Source of the DNA: Daucus carota subsp. sativus
Lineage: Eukaryota > Streptophyta > Magnoliopsida > Apiales > Apiaceae
DNA: 64,000 nucleotides
Assembly (NCBI RefSeq): GCF_001625215.2
Contig: NC_030388.2
Span: 23,796,558 to 23,860,557, forward strand
Direction of reading: 5' to 3'
Positions 24,748 through 36,017 of the stretch are shown here, one piece after another; the first letter of the stretch is position 1, and each line of letters starts with the position of its first letter. Both the position numbers and the translations under genes were made by a program. The notes below the pieces were generated by a model that searched no databases, was not told the DNA's origin, and saw nothing but the letters and a program-made list of their open reading frames with translations.

Positions 24748-26461
24748 TATATATATATAAAGGAGGATGCGGACGTCTCTACAATCGCTCGATTCATTCT
24801 TCTGATTTTTCTTAAATTTCGGAGAGAAAATATAGAAAATATAGTTATAATTCAAAAAATAAGGTTCAAGAATTCTAAAGATGATACAATTCTTTTCTCA
24901 TTGAATTCCAAATAATTCTAAAGATGATACAATAGTATTTCTTATTGAATTCTAAAGATGATACAATTCTTTTTATATTTAGTAATCCTAAAAAAATAGG
25001 ATTATATTTATTTAAACTAATAATAATAGATAAAATACAATTTATAGTTACTATTTGTTAAGTAATATATACAATTTTTATTTTCAATACGATATATTGA
25101 AAATGTAGTTGAATTTTATAAAATAACAATTATAGAACAAATATAATTAAAAAATACAATTTTTATTTTCAAAAGTTATTAAATTTTTCTTTCAAAAAAA
25201 ATTGTTAAATTTATAATCTTATTTTATTAATTTTTTTCAAATAATATATTTAAAAATAAAAATAAAAATCAGCATCTTCCAGAATTTCACATTGTCTAAA
25301 CAGGTTCGTAGCGCTAAACTCACGTCGTTCCATAATGATCAACAAGAAAATAACATAAAACAACATCTTCGCAACCTCATTCAAATAATATGCATGGACT
25401 TGCGACCAATTTCGACAATAGTTCGATTCAATCTTATAATTTTCTTGAATTTCGAATAGAAAATAAAATTATAATTCAAAAAATCAAATTCAAGGATCTT
25501 CTTATTTAGAAATTCTAAAAGAAATAGGATTTTATTCATCTAAACTAACAATCATAGATAAAATATAATTTATATTTAAAATTTATAAGGTAATACGTAC
25601 AATTTTTATTTTCGATTAGTCTTATAATTTTCTTAAATTTCGAGTAGAAAATTAAGGATTATAAAGATAATAATCATTTATTCAAAAAAAAGATAATAAT
25701 CATTAAAAAAAACTAATAGCACAAAAATTAGAATAATAAAAGAATAATATTTTTTAACTAATAAATAGGAATCATTAAATAAAAATAATAATAAATAAAT
25801 AGGATATATAAAATAAGAATCATATATTGATTTTATGATAATCAAAATGATTCTTGATTAGTATTATGTTTGATGGGCACGGGAGGCGGTCCAAACTAAT
25901 TTTTATCTAAATAGTAATAATTTTTCTATTAGTATTGTGTTTGACGGGCACGGGAGGCGGCCCAAACTAATTTTTATCTAAATAATAATAATTTTTCTAT
26001 TAGTATTATGTTTGACGGGAAGTGGCGAAAATAAATTTTTTATCAATGTTATAATATATTTTTTTGTTAAAACAGGACCACGGTTCAAAATAATTTTTAT
26101 CCAATTATAATCTTTAATATTACAAGTTTCATATATTATTCTATTTCATAATTTATGAATAGATATTACACGCCGCCGCGAAGTAATCACACCTTATATC
26201 AAACGGCTTTTATGAAGCAAACAAAGTTTTACGATAATACACCTTAATATATCATACATCCAAGGATTCTTGATAGTTTGATAGAATATTAAATGAAAGC
26301 CACTTAAGCAAATTTTTATACTAATTATAATATTTTTAATTAGTGCTATGTTTAACGGGGAGATGACTCAAAAGAATTTTTATGCTATTATAACATTAGT
26401 TCATATCAGAATTTAAAAAAAAGATCATGACACCGCCGCGAAGCGCGGCTTTTTTCACTAG
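24748..26461 (+). mobile_element. Helitron-like copy 3
   Basis: A complete-looking unit from the 5' end directly after the previous CTAG to hairpin plus CTAG at 26458-26461. An extra half-hairpin (CACGCCGCCGCGAAG at about 26170) marks an internal fusion with another copy's tail. A more GC-balanced island lies at about 25265-25430. Confidence 0.65.
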
Positions 26462-28055
26462 TATATATATATAAAGGAGGATGCGGGCGTCTCTAGAATT
26501 GTTCGATTCAGTCTTCTGATTTTTCTTAAATTTCGGATAGAAAATATAGTTATAATTCAAAAATTCAGGTTTAAGAATTCTAAAAGTAATTCAACTCTTT
26601 TCTTATCGAATTCTAAAGATGATACAATTCTTTTCTTATTTAGTATTTCTTATTGAATTCTAAAGATAAGACAATTCTTTTCTTATTTAGTAATCCTAAT
26701 AGAAATAGGATTATATTTATTCAAACTAACAAAATCATAGATAAAATACAATTTATATTTAAGATTTGTAAGGTAATACGTACAATTTATATTATCGATT
26801 TACTCTTATAATTTTCTTAAATTTCGAATAGAAAATAAAGGATTGTAAAGATAATAATCATTAAAAAAACTGATAGCAACAAAAATTAGAACCATAAAAG
26901 AATAATAACTTTTAACTAATAAATAGGCATCAAAAAATAAAAAAAATTAACAAATAAAATAATATATAAAAAATAGGAATCATATATTAATTTTATGATA
27001 ATGTAAATGGGTCTTGATTAGTATTGTGTTTGACGGACACGGGAGGCGGCCCAAACTAATTTTTATCTAAATAATAATAATTTTTTTATTAGTATTATGT
27101 TTGACGGGAAAGTCGCTAAAATAATTTTTATAAAAGAATAATAATTTTTAACTAATAAATTGGATTCAAAAAATAAAAATAATTAACAAATAAAATAATA
27201 TATAAAAAATAGGTATCATATATTGATTTTATGATAATGTAAATGGTTCTTGATTAGTATATCGTTTGACGGGCACGGGAGGCGGCCCAAACTAATTTTT
27301 ATCCAAATAATAATAAATTTTCTATTAGTATTATGTTTGACGGTAAAGTCGCTAAAATAATTTTTTATCTATGTTATAATATATTTTTTTGTTACACAAT
27401 TTAAAATAATCTCTAATTTTGTCATAATTAGAATAATTTTTATTAGTATTGTGTTTGACACTAAAACGACTCAAACTAATATCTAAATTATACTTCCTCC
27501 ATCCCATTTTAAGTGTCCTGTTTAACTTTTGAATGGTTAAATTGACCAAATTTTAACTGAGATTTACACATATAATATAATTTTTAAAAGTAAAAAAAAT
27601 TATGTCATTATAAAATACATACAATATACTATAAAATGTAATTTTTAGTTTTTCTAAATAATAATGAATTTGTTTTTTCTGCTTGGTCAAATTTGGTCAA
27701 TTTGACCGTTATAAGTCAAAACAGGACGCTTAAAATGGGATGGAGGGAGTAATGTTTTGTTATAAGTATTGTGTTTGACAAGAGAGCGACTCAAACAAAT
27801 TTTGATCTAAATTATAATATTTAATTTATCATAAAAATAATAATTATGGATTAATATTGTCTTTTACGGGAGTGGGGTTCGAACTAATTTTATTATTAGT
27901 ATTGTGTTTGACAGGATGATCACTTAAACAAATTTTTATATCAATTATAATATTTTTTATTTGTGATATGTTTAATGGGAAGATGACTCAAAATAATTTT
28001 TATCCTATTATAATTCTAATTCATATCAAAATTTATCACGCCGCCGCGAAGCGCG
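26462..28055 (+). mobile_element. Helitron-like copy 4
   Basis: Starts directly after the CTAG of copy 3. Its 3' hairpin (about 28040-28055) is fused straight to the next AAAGGAGGATGC start without the T-spacer and CTAG. A Stowaway MITE is nested at 27493. Confidence 0.65.
27493..27749. mobile_element. Stowaway-type MITE (257 bp) in Helitron-like copy 4
   Basis: Termini CTTCCTCCATCCCATTTTAA and TTAAAATGGGATGGAGGGAG are inverse copies, continuing inward with AGTGTCCTGTTT/AAACAGGACGCT-like pairing. TA flanks both sides. Confidence 0.88.
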
Positions 28056-29249
28056 ATATATAAAGGAGGATGCGAGCGTCCTATAATTGCTCGATTCAGT
28101 CTTCTGAATTTTCTTAAATTTCGGATAGAAAATATAGTTGTAATTCAAAAAATCAGATTCAAGAATTCTAAAGATGATACAATTCTTTTCTTATTGAATT
28201 CTAAAGATGATACAATTCTTTTCTTTTTTATTTAATATTTCTTATTGAATTCTAAAGATGACATAATTCTTTTCTTATTTAGTAATCCTAAAATAAATAA
28301 GATTATGTTTAAAAGAAATCAACTTGAAGGATTTCAAAAGTTAATATAATTCTTTTTTTTTTCGGATTCTAGAGGTAATACAATTTTTTTATTATCTAGG
28401 AATGCCAAAAGGAATATGATTATATTTATTTAAACTAATAATCATAGATAAAATACAATTTATATTTAAGATTTGTAAGGTAATACGTACAATTTTTATT
28501 TCCGATTTAGTCTTATAATTTTCTTAAATTTCGAATAGAAAATAAAAGATTGTAAAGATAATAATCATTAAAAAACTAATACCAAAAATATTAGAACCAT
28601 AAAAGAATAATAATTTTAAACTAATAAATAGGAGTCAAAAAATAAAAATAATTAACATATAAAATAATACATATAAAATAGGAATCATATATTGATTTTA
28701 TGATAATGTTGATTAGTATTGTGTTTGACGGGCACGGGAGGCGGCCCAAACTAATTTTTATCTAAATAATAATAAATTTTCTATTAGTATTATGTTTGAC
28801 AGGAAAGTGGCTAAAATAATTTTTTATCTATGTTATAGTATATATTTTTGTTAAAACGGGACCACAGTTCAAAATACTTTTTGTCCAATTATAATCTTTA
28901 ATTTTATCATAATTAGAATAATTTTTATTAGTATGTGTTTGGCAGTAAGGCGACTCAAACTAATATCTAAATTATAATGTTTTGTTATTGGTATTGTGTT
29001 TGATAAGAGAGCGGCTCAAACTAATTTTGATCTAAATTATAGTATTTAATTTTATCATAAAAATAATAATTATGGATTAATATTGTCTTTGACGGGAAGG
29101 AGGTTCAAACTAATTTTATTATTAGTATTGTGTTTGACAGGATGACCACTTAAACAAATATTTATAACAATTATAATATTTTTCATTTGTGATATGTTTA
29201 ACGGAAAGATGACTCAAATAATTTCTATGTTATTATAATACTTATTCAT
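28056..29249 (+). mobile_element. Helitron-like copy 5, 3' end lost
   Basis: Begins with the AAAGGAGGATGCGAGCG start and runs through the usual TTTGACGGG-type repeats. It stops at about 29249 before any hairpin, where the next 5' end begins. Confidence 0.6.
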
Positions 29250-30320
29250 AATATAAAGGAGGATGCGAGCGTCTCTAGGATTGTTCGATTCAGTCTTCTA
29301 AATTTTCTTGAATTTCGGAGATAAAATATAATTATAATTCAAAAAATCAGGTCCAAGAATTCTAAAAGTAATACAATTCTTTTCTTATTTAATTCTAAAG
29401 ATGATACAGTTCTTTTGTTATTTGGTATTTCTTATTAAATTCTAAAGATGATACAATAGTATCAATTATCAATATATTCAATATATAAAGGAGGATGCGA
29501 GCGTCTCTAGAATTGTTCGATTCAGTCTTCTGATTTTTCTTAAATTTCGGATAAAAAATATAATTATAATTCAAAAATTCATGTTTAAGAATTCTAAAGG
29601 TAATATAATTCTTTTTTTATTGAGTTCCAGAAGTAATACAATTCTTCTTCTTATTTAGGAATCATAAGGGTAACACAATTCTTATTGTTAACTATATATT
29701 AATATATGAATTATTAAAAAAGTACAATTCTTATTTTCAAAAGTTATAAAATTTATAATTTTACTTTATTATATTTTTTAAAAAGGAGGATGCAGGGCGT
29801 CTATAGAATTGCTCGATTCAGTCTTATAATTTTATTAAATTTCAGATAAAAAATTTAATTATAATTCAAAAAATCATGTTTAAAAATTTCAAAGTTAATA
29901 CAATTCCTTTTTGATTGGAATCTAAAATAATACAATTCTTTTTCTTATTTAGGAATCATACCTCTTTTTTTACGAATCGACCTTCTTATTCAGGAATCAT
30001 AAGGGTAACACAATTCTTATTGTTAACTATATATTAATATATGAATTATTAAAAAAGTACAATTCTTATTTTCAAAAGTTATAAAATTTATAATTTTACT
30101 TTATTATATTTTTTCAAAAGGAGGATGCAGGGCGTCTATAGAATTGTTCGATTCAGTCTTATAATTTTATTAAATTTCGGATAAAAAATATAATTATAAT
30201 TCAAAAAATCATGTTTAAAAATTTCAAAATTAATACAATTCCTTTTTGATTGGGTTTTAAAATAATACAATTCTTTTTCTTATTTAGAAATCATACCTCT
30301 TTTTTTACGAATCGACGGAC
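29250..30320 (+). repeat. Four successive Helitron-like 5' ends without 3' ends
   Basis: Starts of the AAAGGAGGATGC type occur at about 29250, 29481, 29781 and 30114, spaced about 230, 300 and 330 bp apart, each followed by the GTTCGATTCAGTCTT block. No hairpin or CTAG separates them. The last two units are near-identical to each other over about 300 bp. Confidence 0.7.
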
Positions 30321-30461
30321 TACAGAGTGAATGAGAATGCATGTGAATGGCCATCTGATTAAGAACGATAATACTGGGTCATCAAGATCACCTAAGACTA
30401 CCATATCGAGTAATCTGTTCATCTCCCATCTCGAACCTAAGGCAGGACTAACATGAAAGAT

Positions 30462-30845
30462 GGTCAGGCTTTAAATTCCAAATATTCTGAAAAACTTCTA
30501 CTCGGACGGATGATACTGATACACTGATGATGCTGAAAGAAGATGCTATAATGTAAATGAGCCGCGCTTCGCGGCGGCGTTATGAATTTTTTATAAATTC
30601 TAATACGAATTAATATTATAATTGCATAAAAGTTATTTTGAGTCATGTTCCCATTAAACATATCATTAATAAAAAAATATTATAATTAATATAAAAATTT
30701 GTTTAAGTGGCCCTCCTATCAAACACAATACTAATAAAAAAAATTATTTGGTCAGGCTTTAAAATCCAAATATTCCGAAAAACTTCTACTCAGACGGATG
30801 ATACTTGATACACTGATGCTGAAAGAAGCTGCTATAATGTAAATG
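30462..30845. repeat. Direct repeats (about 97 bp) around an inverted Helitron tail
   Basis: Segments 30462-30559 and 30750-30845 are near-identical (GGTCAGGCTTTAAA...TGCTATAATGTAAATGA). Between them (about 30560-30749) lies a reverse-oriented tail of the array family, starting with the inverse hairpin GCCGCGCTTCGCGGCGGCG. The inserted tail with a duplicated flank is unlike the rest of the array. Confidence 0.65.
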
Positions 30846-30859
30846 ATTCTCGAGAGTAC

Positions 30860-31578
30860 GAGGGAGGTTACGTAGTTAACGGGAACATGACTCAAAATAA
30901 CTTTTATGCGATTATAATATTGATTCGTATCAAAATTTCTAAAAAAAATTCTTAATTAGTTTTGTGTTTGAGGGGAAGGCGGCCCAAATTTATTTTTATC
31001 ATAAATTTTCTATTAGTATTTTGTTTGACAAGAACGCGGCTAAAATAATTCTTTATCTAAGTTATAATGTATTTTTTTATTAACTCAAACTAATATCTAT
31101 ATTATAATTTTTTGTTATTAGCATTGTGTTTGACAAAAGAGCGCCTCAAACTAATTATTTTTATCTATATTCCTATATTTAATTTTATCATAATTATAAT
31201 TATTATTGATTAATACTATATTTGATGGGAGAACGGTTCAAACAATTTTTTTTATTAGTATTGTGTTTGACACGAGAGTCACTTAAACAAATTTTATATT
31301 AATTTTAATATTTTCTATTAATGATATGTTTAACGGTAACACGACTCAAAATAACTTTTATGCAATTATAATATTAATTCGTATCAAAATTTATAAAAAA
31401 GATTCTTTATTAGTATTGTGTTTGAGGAGAGGGCGATCCAAATTAATTTTTATCTAAATAATAATAAAATTTTCAATTAGTATTATGTTTGACGGGAAAG
31501 TAGCTAAAACAAGTTTTTGTCTAAATTTATAAAAAAAAACATAGCGCCGCCGCCGCGAAGCGCGGCTTTATTCACTAG
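30860..31578 (+). mobile_element. Helitron-like 3' part ending the array
   Basis: Enters with AACGGGAACATGACTCAAAATAA-type repeats and ends with a hairpin (CGCCGCCGCCGCGAAGCGCGGC) and CTAG at 31575-31578. It has no 5' end. Confidence 0.6.
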
Positions 31579-31581
31579 TAT

Positions 31582-31755
31582 ACTTATATAAAGGAGAAGC
31601 GGGGGGCGTGTAGGTGGCGCCTCTCACATTGCTCCGTTCTATTTTTCTAATTTTCTGGAATTTTTGGAACTTATATAAAGGAGAAGCGGGGGGCGTGTAG
31701 GTGGCGCCTCTCACATTGCTCCGTTCTATTTTTCTAATTTTCTGGAATTTTTGGA
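31582..31755 (+). repeat. Tandem duplication of an 87-bp Helitron 5' end
   Basis: Two virtually identical units, each starting ACTTATATAAAGGAGAAGCG and ending GGAATTTTTGGA. Confidence 0.9.
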
Positions 31756-32173
31756 TGAAAATTATCAAAAATTAGAACTACCTTTTTTAGTTTCGGATAT
31801 ATTAGAAGTAAGTTTCAGAATCTGATTTTGTTTCAGATTATTTATGGGATATAGTAACTTGAAAATTTTAATCTGATTTTGTTAAAAAATTTGTTTCAGA
31901 TTAATTGATATGGTATATATCTTGGCATAAATTAATCTGATTCTGTTTCAGGTTATTTATGGAATATAATAAATTGCAAGTATTAATCTGATTTTGTTTC
32001 AGATTATTTATGGAATATAGTATGTTGCAAGTTTTTTAATCTGATTCTATTTAAGATTATTTAATTATGGAAAAGAGTAGCACACAAGTCTCTCTACACC
32101 TATAAATACCCCTGTAGGTTGTAGGGTTTTGGATCATCTAAACACAACCTACATTCTCTCTCAATATCAGAGT

Positions 32174-32616
32174 TAGAGGTGTGCATTCGGTTCGGTTAAC
32201 CGAAAACCGAACCGAATAACCGAAATAATTTCGGTTCAGTTAATCGAAATTTATATTTCGGTTCGGTTTTCAGTAGTTAAATTTTCATTTTTCAGTTATT
32301 CGGTTTTTTAACGCGGTTAACCGAAAATCGAACGGTTAACTGAAGTTTTAAGTGGTAATTTTTAAGTAACAAATTATCTTAATGCTTGATGTAATGATGT
32401 TTCTTTCAAATTATTTTCATAGTTTTCACTTTTCAGAGTTTTTCTAAAAATTTCGGTTAATAATTTCAGTTTTCGGTATTAACCAAAATTTAAATTTCGG
32501 TTCGGTTACAAAATCGAAATTAATTCGGTTCGGTATTTGGTAGAGTTTTTCATAGAATTTCAGTTTCAGTTTACCAAAATAAATTTCGGTTTCAGTTAAC
32601 CGAATACACACCCCTA
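32174..32616. mobile_element. hAT-type element (443 bp)
   Basis: Ends TAGAGGTGTGCATTCGG and CCGAATACACACCCCTA are imperfect inverse repeats. The flanking 8-mers atcagagt (32166-32173) and atcacagt (32617-32624) match at 7 of 8 bases. The interior is rich in GGTTCGGTT/AACCGAA motifs. Confidence 0.78.
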
Positions 32617-32653
32617 ATCACAGTGATATATGTTTGTTAGTTATTCCTTTATA

Positions 32654-32957
32654 CTCCCTCTGTCCCTCTCATTTCTTTACAGTTACTATTTTGGGATGTC
32701 CCTCTCATTTCTTTACGTTACTATAAATAGTAAGTTTTTCCCATCATTACACCCACTATCTTCCCCTACTATCTCATATTTAACAATAAAAACTACTATT
32801 ACACCCACTACTTTCTTCCACTATCTCAAATCTATTATTAAATATTGGTAGGTCCCACCACTTTACCCACTTTTCATCTAACTTTACTCATTTTTCATAC
32901 ATTGTCTTGGTCTCCGTGTCCCCCTCCAATGTAAACAATTGAGGGGGACGGAGGGAG
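32654..32957. mobile_element. Stowaway-type MITE (304 bp)
   Basis: CTCCCTCTGTCCC at the left and GGGACGGAGGGAG at the right with TA flanks. It lies only about 40 bp from the neighbouring hAT element. Confidence 0.88.
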
Positions 32958-33076
32958 TAATATTTGTTTTGGTCGTCGGACGTAGTTGTTGTTGTTTGCA
33001 AGTTTAATGTCTGTTTTATTGGGCGATCGATGTATATGGCTAGATGTCATCAATCAGTTCTGTTAAAGAGCCGTAT

Positions 33077-33305
33077 GCTTTTTATATGCAGGAAGTGGTG
33101 TATATGTCTAAAAAGTGTTTGGAAAAGTTAATGACAATGTTAATCAAGAACATGATTACTTTTTTATATGCAGGAAGTGGTGTATGTCTAAGAAGCAGTG
33201 TTTGGAAAAGTTAATAACAATGTTAGTCAAGAACATGATTACTTTTAAAAAAACACAAGTAGAAAAGTTAATGATAATGTTAGTCAAGAACATGATTACT
33301 TTTCA
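33077..33305 (+). repeat. Three tandem units of about 60-90 bp in Helitron cargo
   Basis: The block GTTAATGACAATGTTAATCAAGAACATGATTACTTTT recurs three times with small changes, at about 33127-33164, 33210-33245 and 33267-33302. The first two units also share TATATGCAGGAAGTGGTGTAT. The frame opens by chance of repetition. Confidence 0.75.
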
Positions 33306-33606
33306 AAAAAAAAAAACACAATTAAAATTAAGATTCGTCGTGCTTTAAATCGTTAATTACATGTAGAAATTTATTATCATTTTTTCACTCATGAATCATA
33401 GTCCAATTTTGCAATTTTAAATATTAATATTCGTATTGCATCAAGATGTTTAATATAAAATTTATTTTATTCTCCAAATATTAATTTTGAATCATCAATA
33501 TAATTTTTATAAGTCGACGCAAATTGATTTTTATTATACAAATATTAATTTTGAATCATTAATATAATTTTTATAGACCGCCGCAACGCGCGGTTTTTCA
33601 ACTAGT

Positions 33607-35200
33607 TATATTAAACATAGAAATGACAAGAACATGTGAAACATATTTAAAAATAATCATACTAGATATTCCAATTATTTTTAAAACAGAATTTTAAATA
33701 AATGATGTGTCAATATGAGATTTTGTTGGCAAGGATGATTATACTTATTTAATTTTGACAAAAAGGTATCATCTCTCATGAAAAGATGCCAAATTTATTT
33801 GAAATAGTTGTGGAATTTTCAGTTTAAATAGCTGACAATTTCCTTTCAAAAAACTTGAGCCCCGACTACACGAATAGTTAACAAATCACAGAAGAAACAG
33901 GTGAAGAAAAACAAAATCCAGAAACACAAATTGTTTCTCGTTCTCAAACAGACCCATAGTATAATAATTTAGCTTCACTCAAAACGCGGCACAAATTACT
34001 TGGTCTAGAAATATCCTGGGCGTGGTCCTTACGCGGCAAACAGTGCACTTTGGTTGAACAATTATTTGGTAAGAAAGAATGATTATCATCATAGACTTGC
34101 ATTTTACCTAGTAAAAATGATGATAAATTATAGTAGCGTAGAAACAACAAAGATTAGATTAGTACCGGCCTAACAGCTGTTACCAAAGTGCTACATCAAT
34201 GTTCTAGATGATGTAATGCGTCTCCCGTCAGGCCTCTAAAATGATCGAAGAGAACTTGACATACTTCTATTCGAGTATTATATTGTTTTACTTTTAATAT
34301 ATTTAAATTTGAGTTTGAGATAATATTGTTCGGATATATTTATGATTCGGATTCAAATGGAGTATAATTAAAATATTGTTATTTTATAATCTATCAAATA
34401 TGATGCACTTATATTAAATATTTATTCTATCTCATTTTAACTTAATTTTGTTTTTTTTGACACATATACTAAGGTGTAAAAAATAATAGTTATGTGCTAA
34501 AGAAAATCAATTCTTATACTATATTAAACTAGATACTAAACTTTTCTCTTATATATAAATGTTATAAGAAATAATTATATTTAGATATGATATATTTAGC
34601 ACCTTAGATTGCATATCAAAAAGTTAAACATTTAATAGGATAGAGAATTCACTTTCAAAAAAAAAAATAGGATAGAGAACATTTATAATTATTACATATA
34701 TTACGCTATATGATTCTACACTAAAAATAACAAATATTTTCTTTAAGGTAAAAAATGTTATGAACTGTAAATTTGTTGTTGCCTATATTTAACAAAACAA
34801 AAATAAAAATAGTCTTCCCATTTAAGTAAAGTTAGTTGAAGGTGGACACAACCATTGAGTGAGAAGGTGGCCAACCTCTTCTCACCCTTTCAAAATCAAT
34901 GATGTTCAACCAAAAGAATTTTTAAAAAAGCATAAAAGGTTTAAAGGTGGTGGTGGTAGGAAGAAGAAGAATAAAAGTAAAGTAAAATTCTTACCAAGCT
35001 ATTCAATTTTATTTCCAACAACATGATTTAAAGTTTTGCACACATATATAAATATTACAAAGAAAAACAAAAACAAAGGCCACTATTATTGAACAAGGAT
35101 TCCTGTTATTCTCTTCTTACTCACTTTCCTTTCCAAAAAGTTGGTATGAAAGAAAGAAGCCAGGCTGATTACATACACTTATACATATAAATATATATTT
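33607..35200. other. Intergenic spacer upstream of the IQD gene
   Basis: AT-rich sequence. I see no gene. The most likely promoter region of the IQD gene is its right end, where CT-rich leader-like sequence begins at about 35100. Confidence 0.4.
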
Positions 35201-35292
35201 AACCACCCAGATCATCTTTTTTCTTGCTAAGCTTTTTCTTGGTGAAGGCAGTCAGGCTTTCTGGTAGCCTTATTTTTCACTCTAAGCCTCTA

Positions 35293-35994
35293 AGGTAGGT
35301 TTCTTCCTTGATCATGGATATTTACTACACAATTCTGTGTTTAATTTAGCTAAAAGTTGGTTTTTTAAAGACCCCAGTTGCTTTAAAATTTCTGAAGGCT
35401 GTTATATGTTTTTATATTTCTGGGTTGTTTTTTTCCTTGAAGATCAATTCTTGATCTGATTCATGGTGTGAATTTTGGAGTTGTATGTATATATTTTGAA
35501 GTATCTGTTCTTGTTTCTCTTTGTTTTCCCCAAAAGAGAAAGCTACAGTTCTTGTGATGATATCTTAGTTGATGTTATTACATGATTCTGTGACTTATCT
35601 TAATATATATGGTATGTGTCCTAACTTCCTGTTCAGTTTTGTTTTTTACTTAATAATTAAATTGATTCTATAGTTAAAAGTTCACCTGCTATTTTGTTCC
35701 CTGTCTGTTTGTTTCTGTTTTCCAATTCCAACAGCTGATTCTGAGCCAGAATTAAGATATTTTTGTACACAGTCTTTTGTGGAGATTTTAGTTTGGCTGC
35801 ACTTTTTAGTGGCTCAATTTATGTTGTCTTTTGTTTTTGTCTCGAGTTCTGTGAGTTTGGTGACACATAGTTTTTGGGATATGCGGTTGCTCTAGTATCA
35901 TATATGATGTTTAATTTCATAACGTCGGGATGAAAACAATTTTGTGTTGTTGGATCGGGACATACCCAATTGTCTAAGATTTCTTACTTTACAG
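35293..35994 (+). other. Leader intron of the IQD gene
   Basis: Donor CTAAG/GTAGGT at 35292-35293 and acceptor TTTACAG at 35994, 23 bases before the ATG. T-rich intron-like sequence lies in between. Inferred from splice signals only. Confidence 0.5.
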
Positions 35995-36017
35995 GTTAAT
36001 ATAGTAATGCTACGAAC

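Larger units (their letters stand above)
22510..31578 (+). mobile_element. Head-to-tail array of Helitron-like elements (about 9 kb)
   Basis: One AT-rich family is repeated many times. Copies begin with TATATATAAAGGAGGATGCGGGCGTCTCT-type 5' ends (about 22510, 24748, 26462, 28056, 29250, 29481, 29781 and 30114). Several end with the hairpin GCCGCGAAGCGCGGC, a short T-rich spacer and CACTAGT (24747, 26461, 31578), the Helitron 3' signature. At 24747/24748 and 26461/26462 one copy's CTAG directly meets the next copy's 5' end. No helicase or Rep domain was seen, so all copies are non-autonomous. The classical 5' TC is not obvious. The AT-rich reading frames inside are chance. Confidence 0.75.
31579..33606 (+). 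mobile_element. Second Helitron-like family member, carrying two nested elements
   Basis: Begins TATACTTATATAAAGGAGAAGC directly after the previous CTAG. It ends with CCGCCGCAACGCGCGG, a T-rich spacer and CAACTAG at 33603-33606 followed by T. It differs in sequence from the 22510-31578 family. The first 87 bp are tandemly duplicated (31582-31668 and 31669-31755). A hAT element (32174) and a Stowaway MITE (32654) are nested inside. Only non-coding cargo is seen. Confidence 0.65.

Noticed and set aside
24278..24855. Asn/Ile/Lys-rich frames in the Helitron array
   Set aside because: Composition-driven AT-rich frames repeated with the element; no helicase, Rep or RPA motif.
22510..30320. Regularly recurring short starts that could suggest a CRISPR-like or satellite array
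   Set aside because: Spacing is irregular, the intervening sequences are homologous to each other, and hairpin-CTAG ends identify Helitrons. The host is a plant nucleus.
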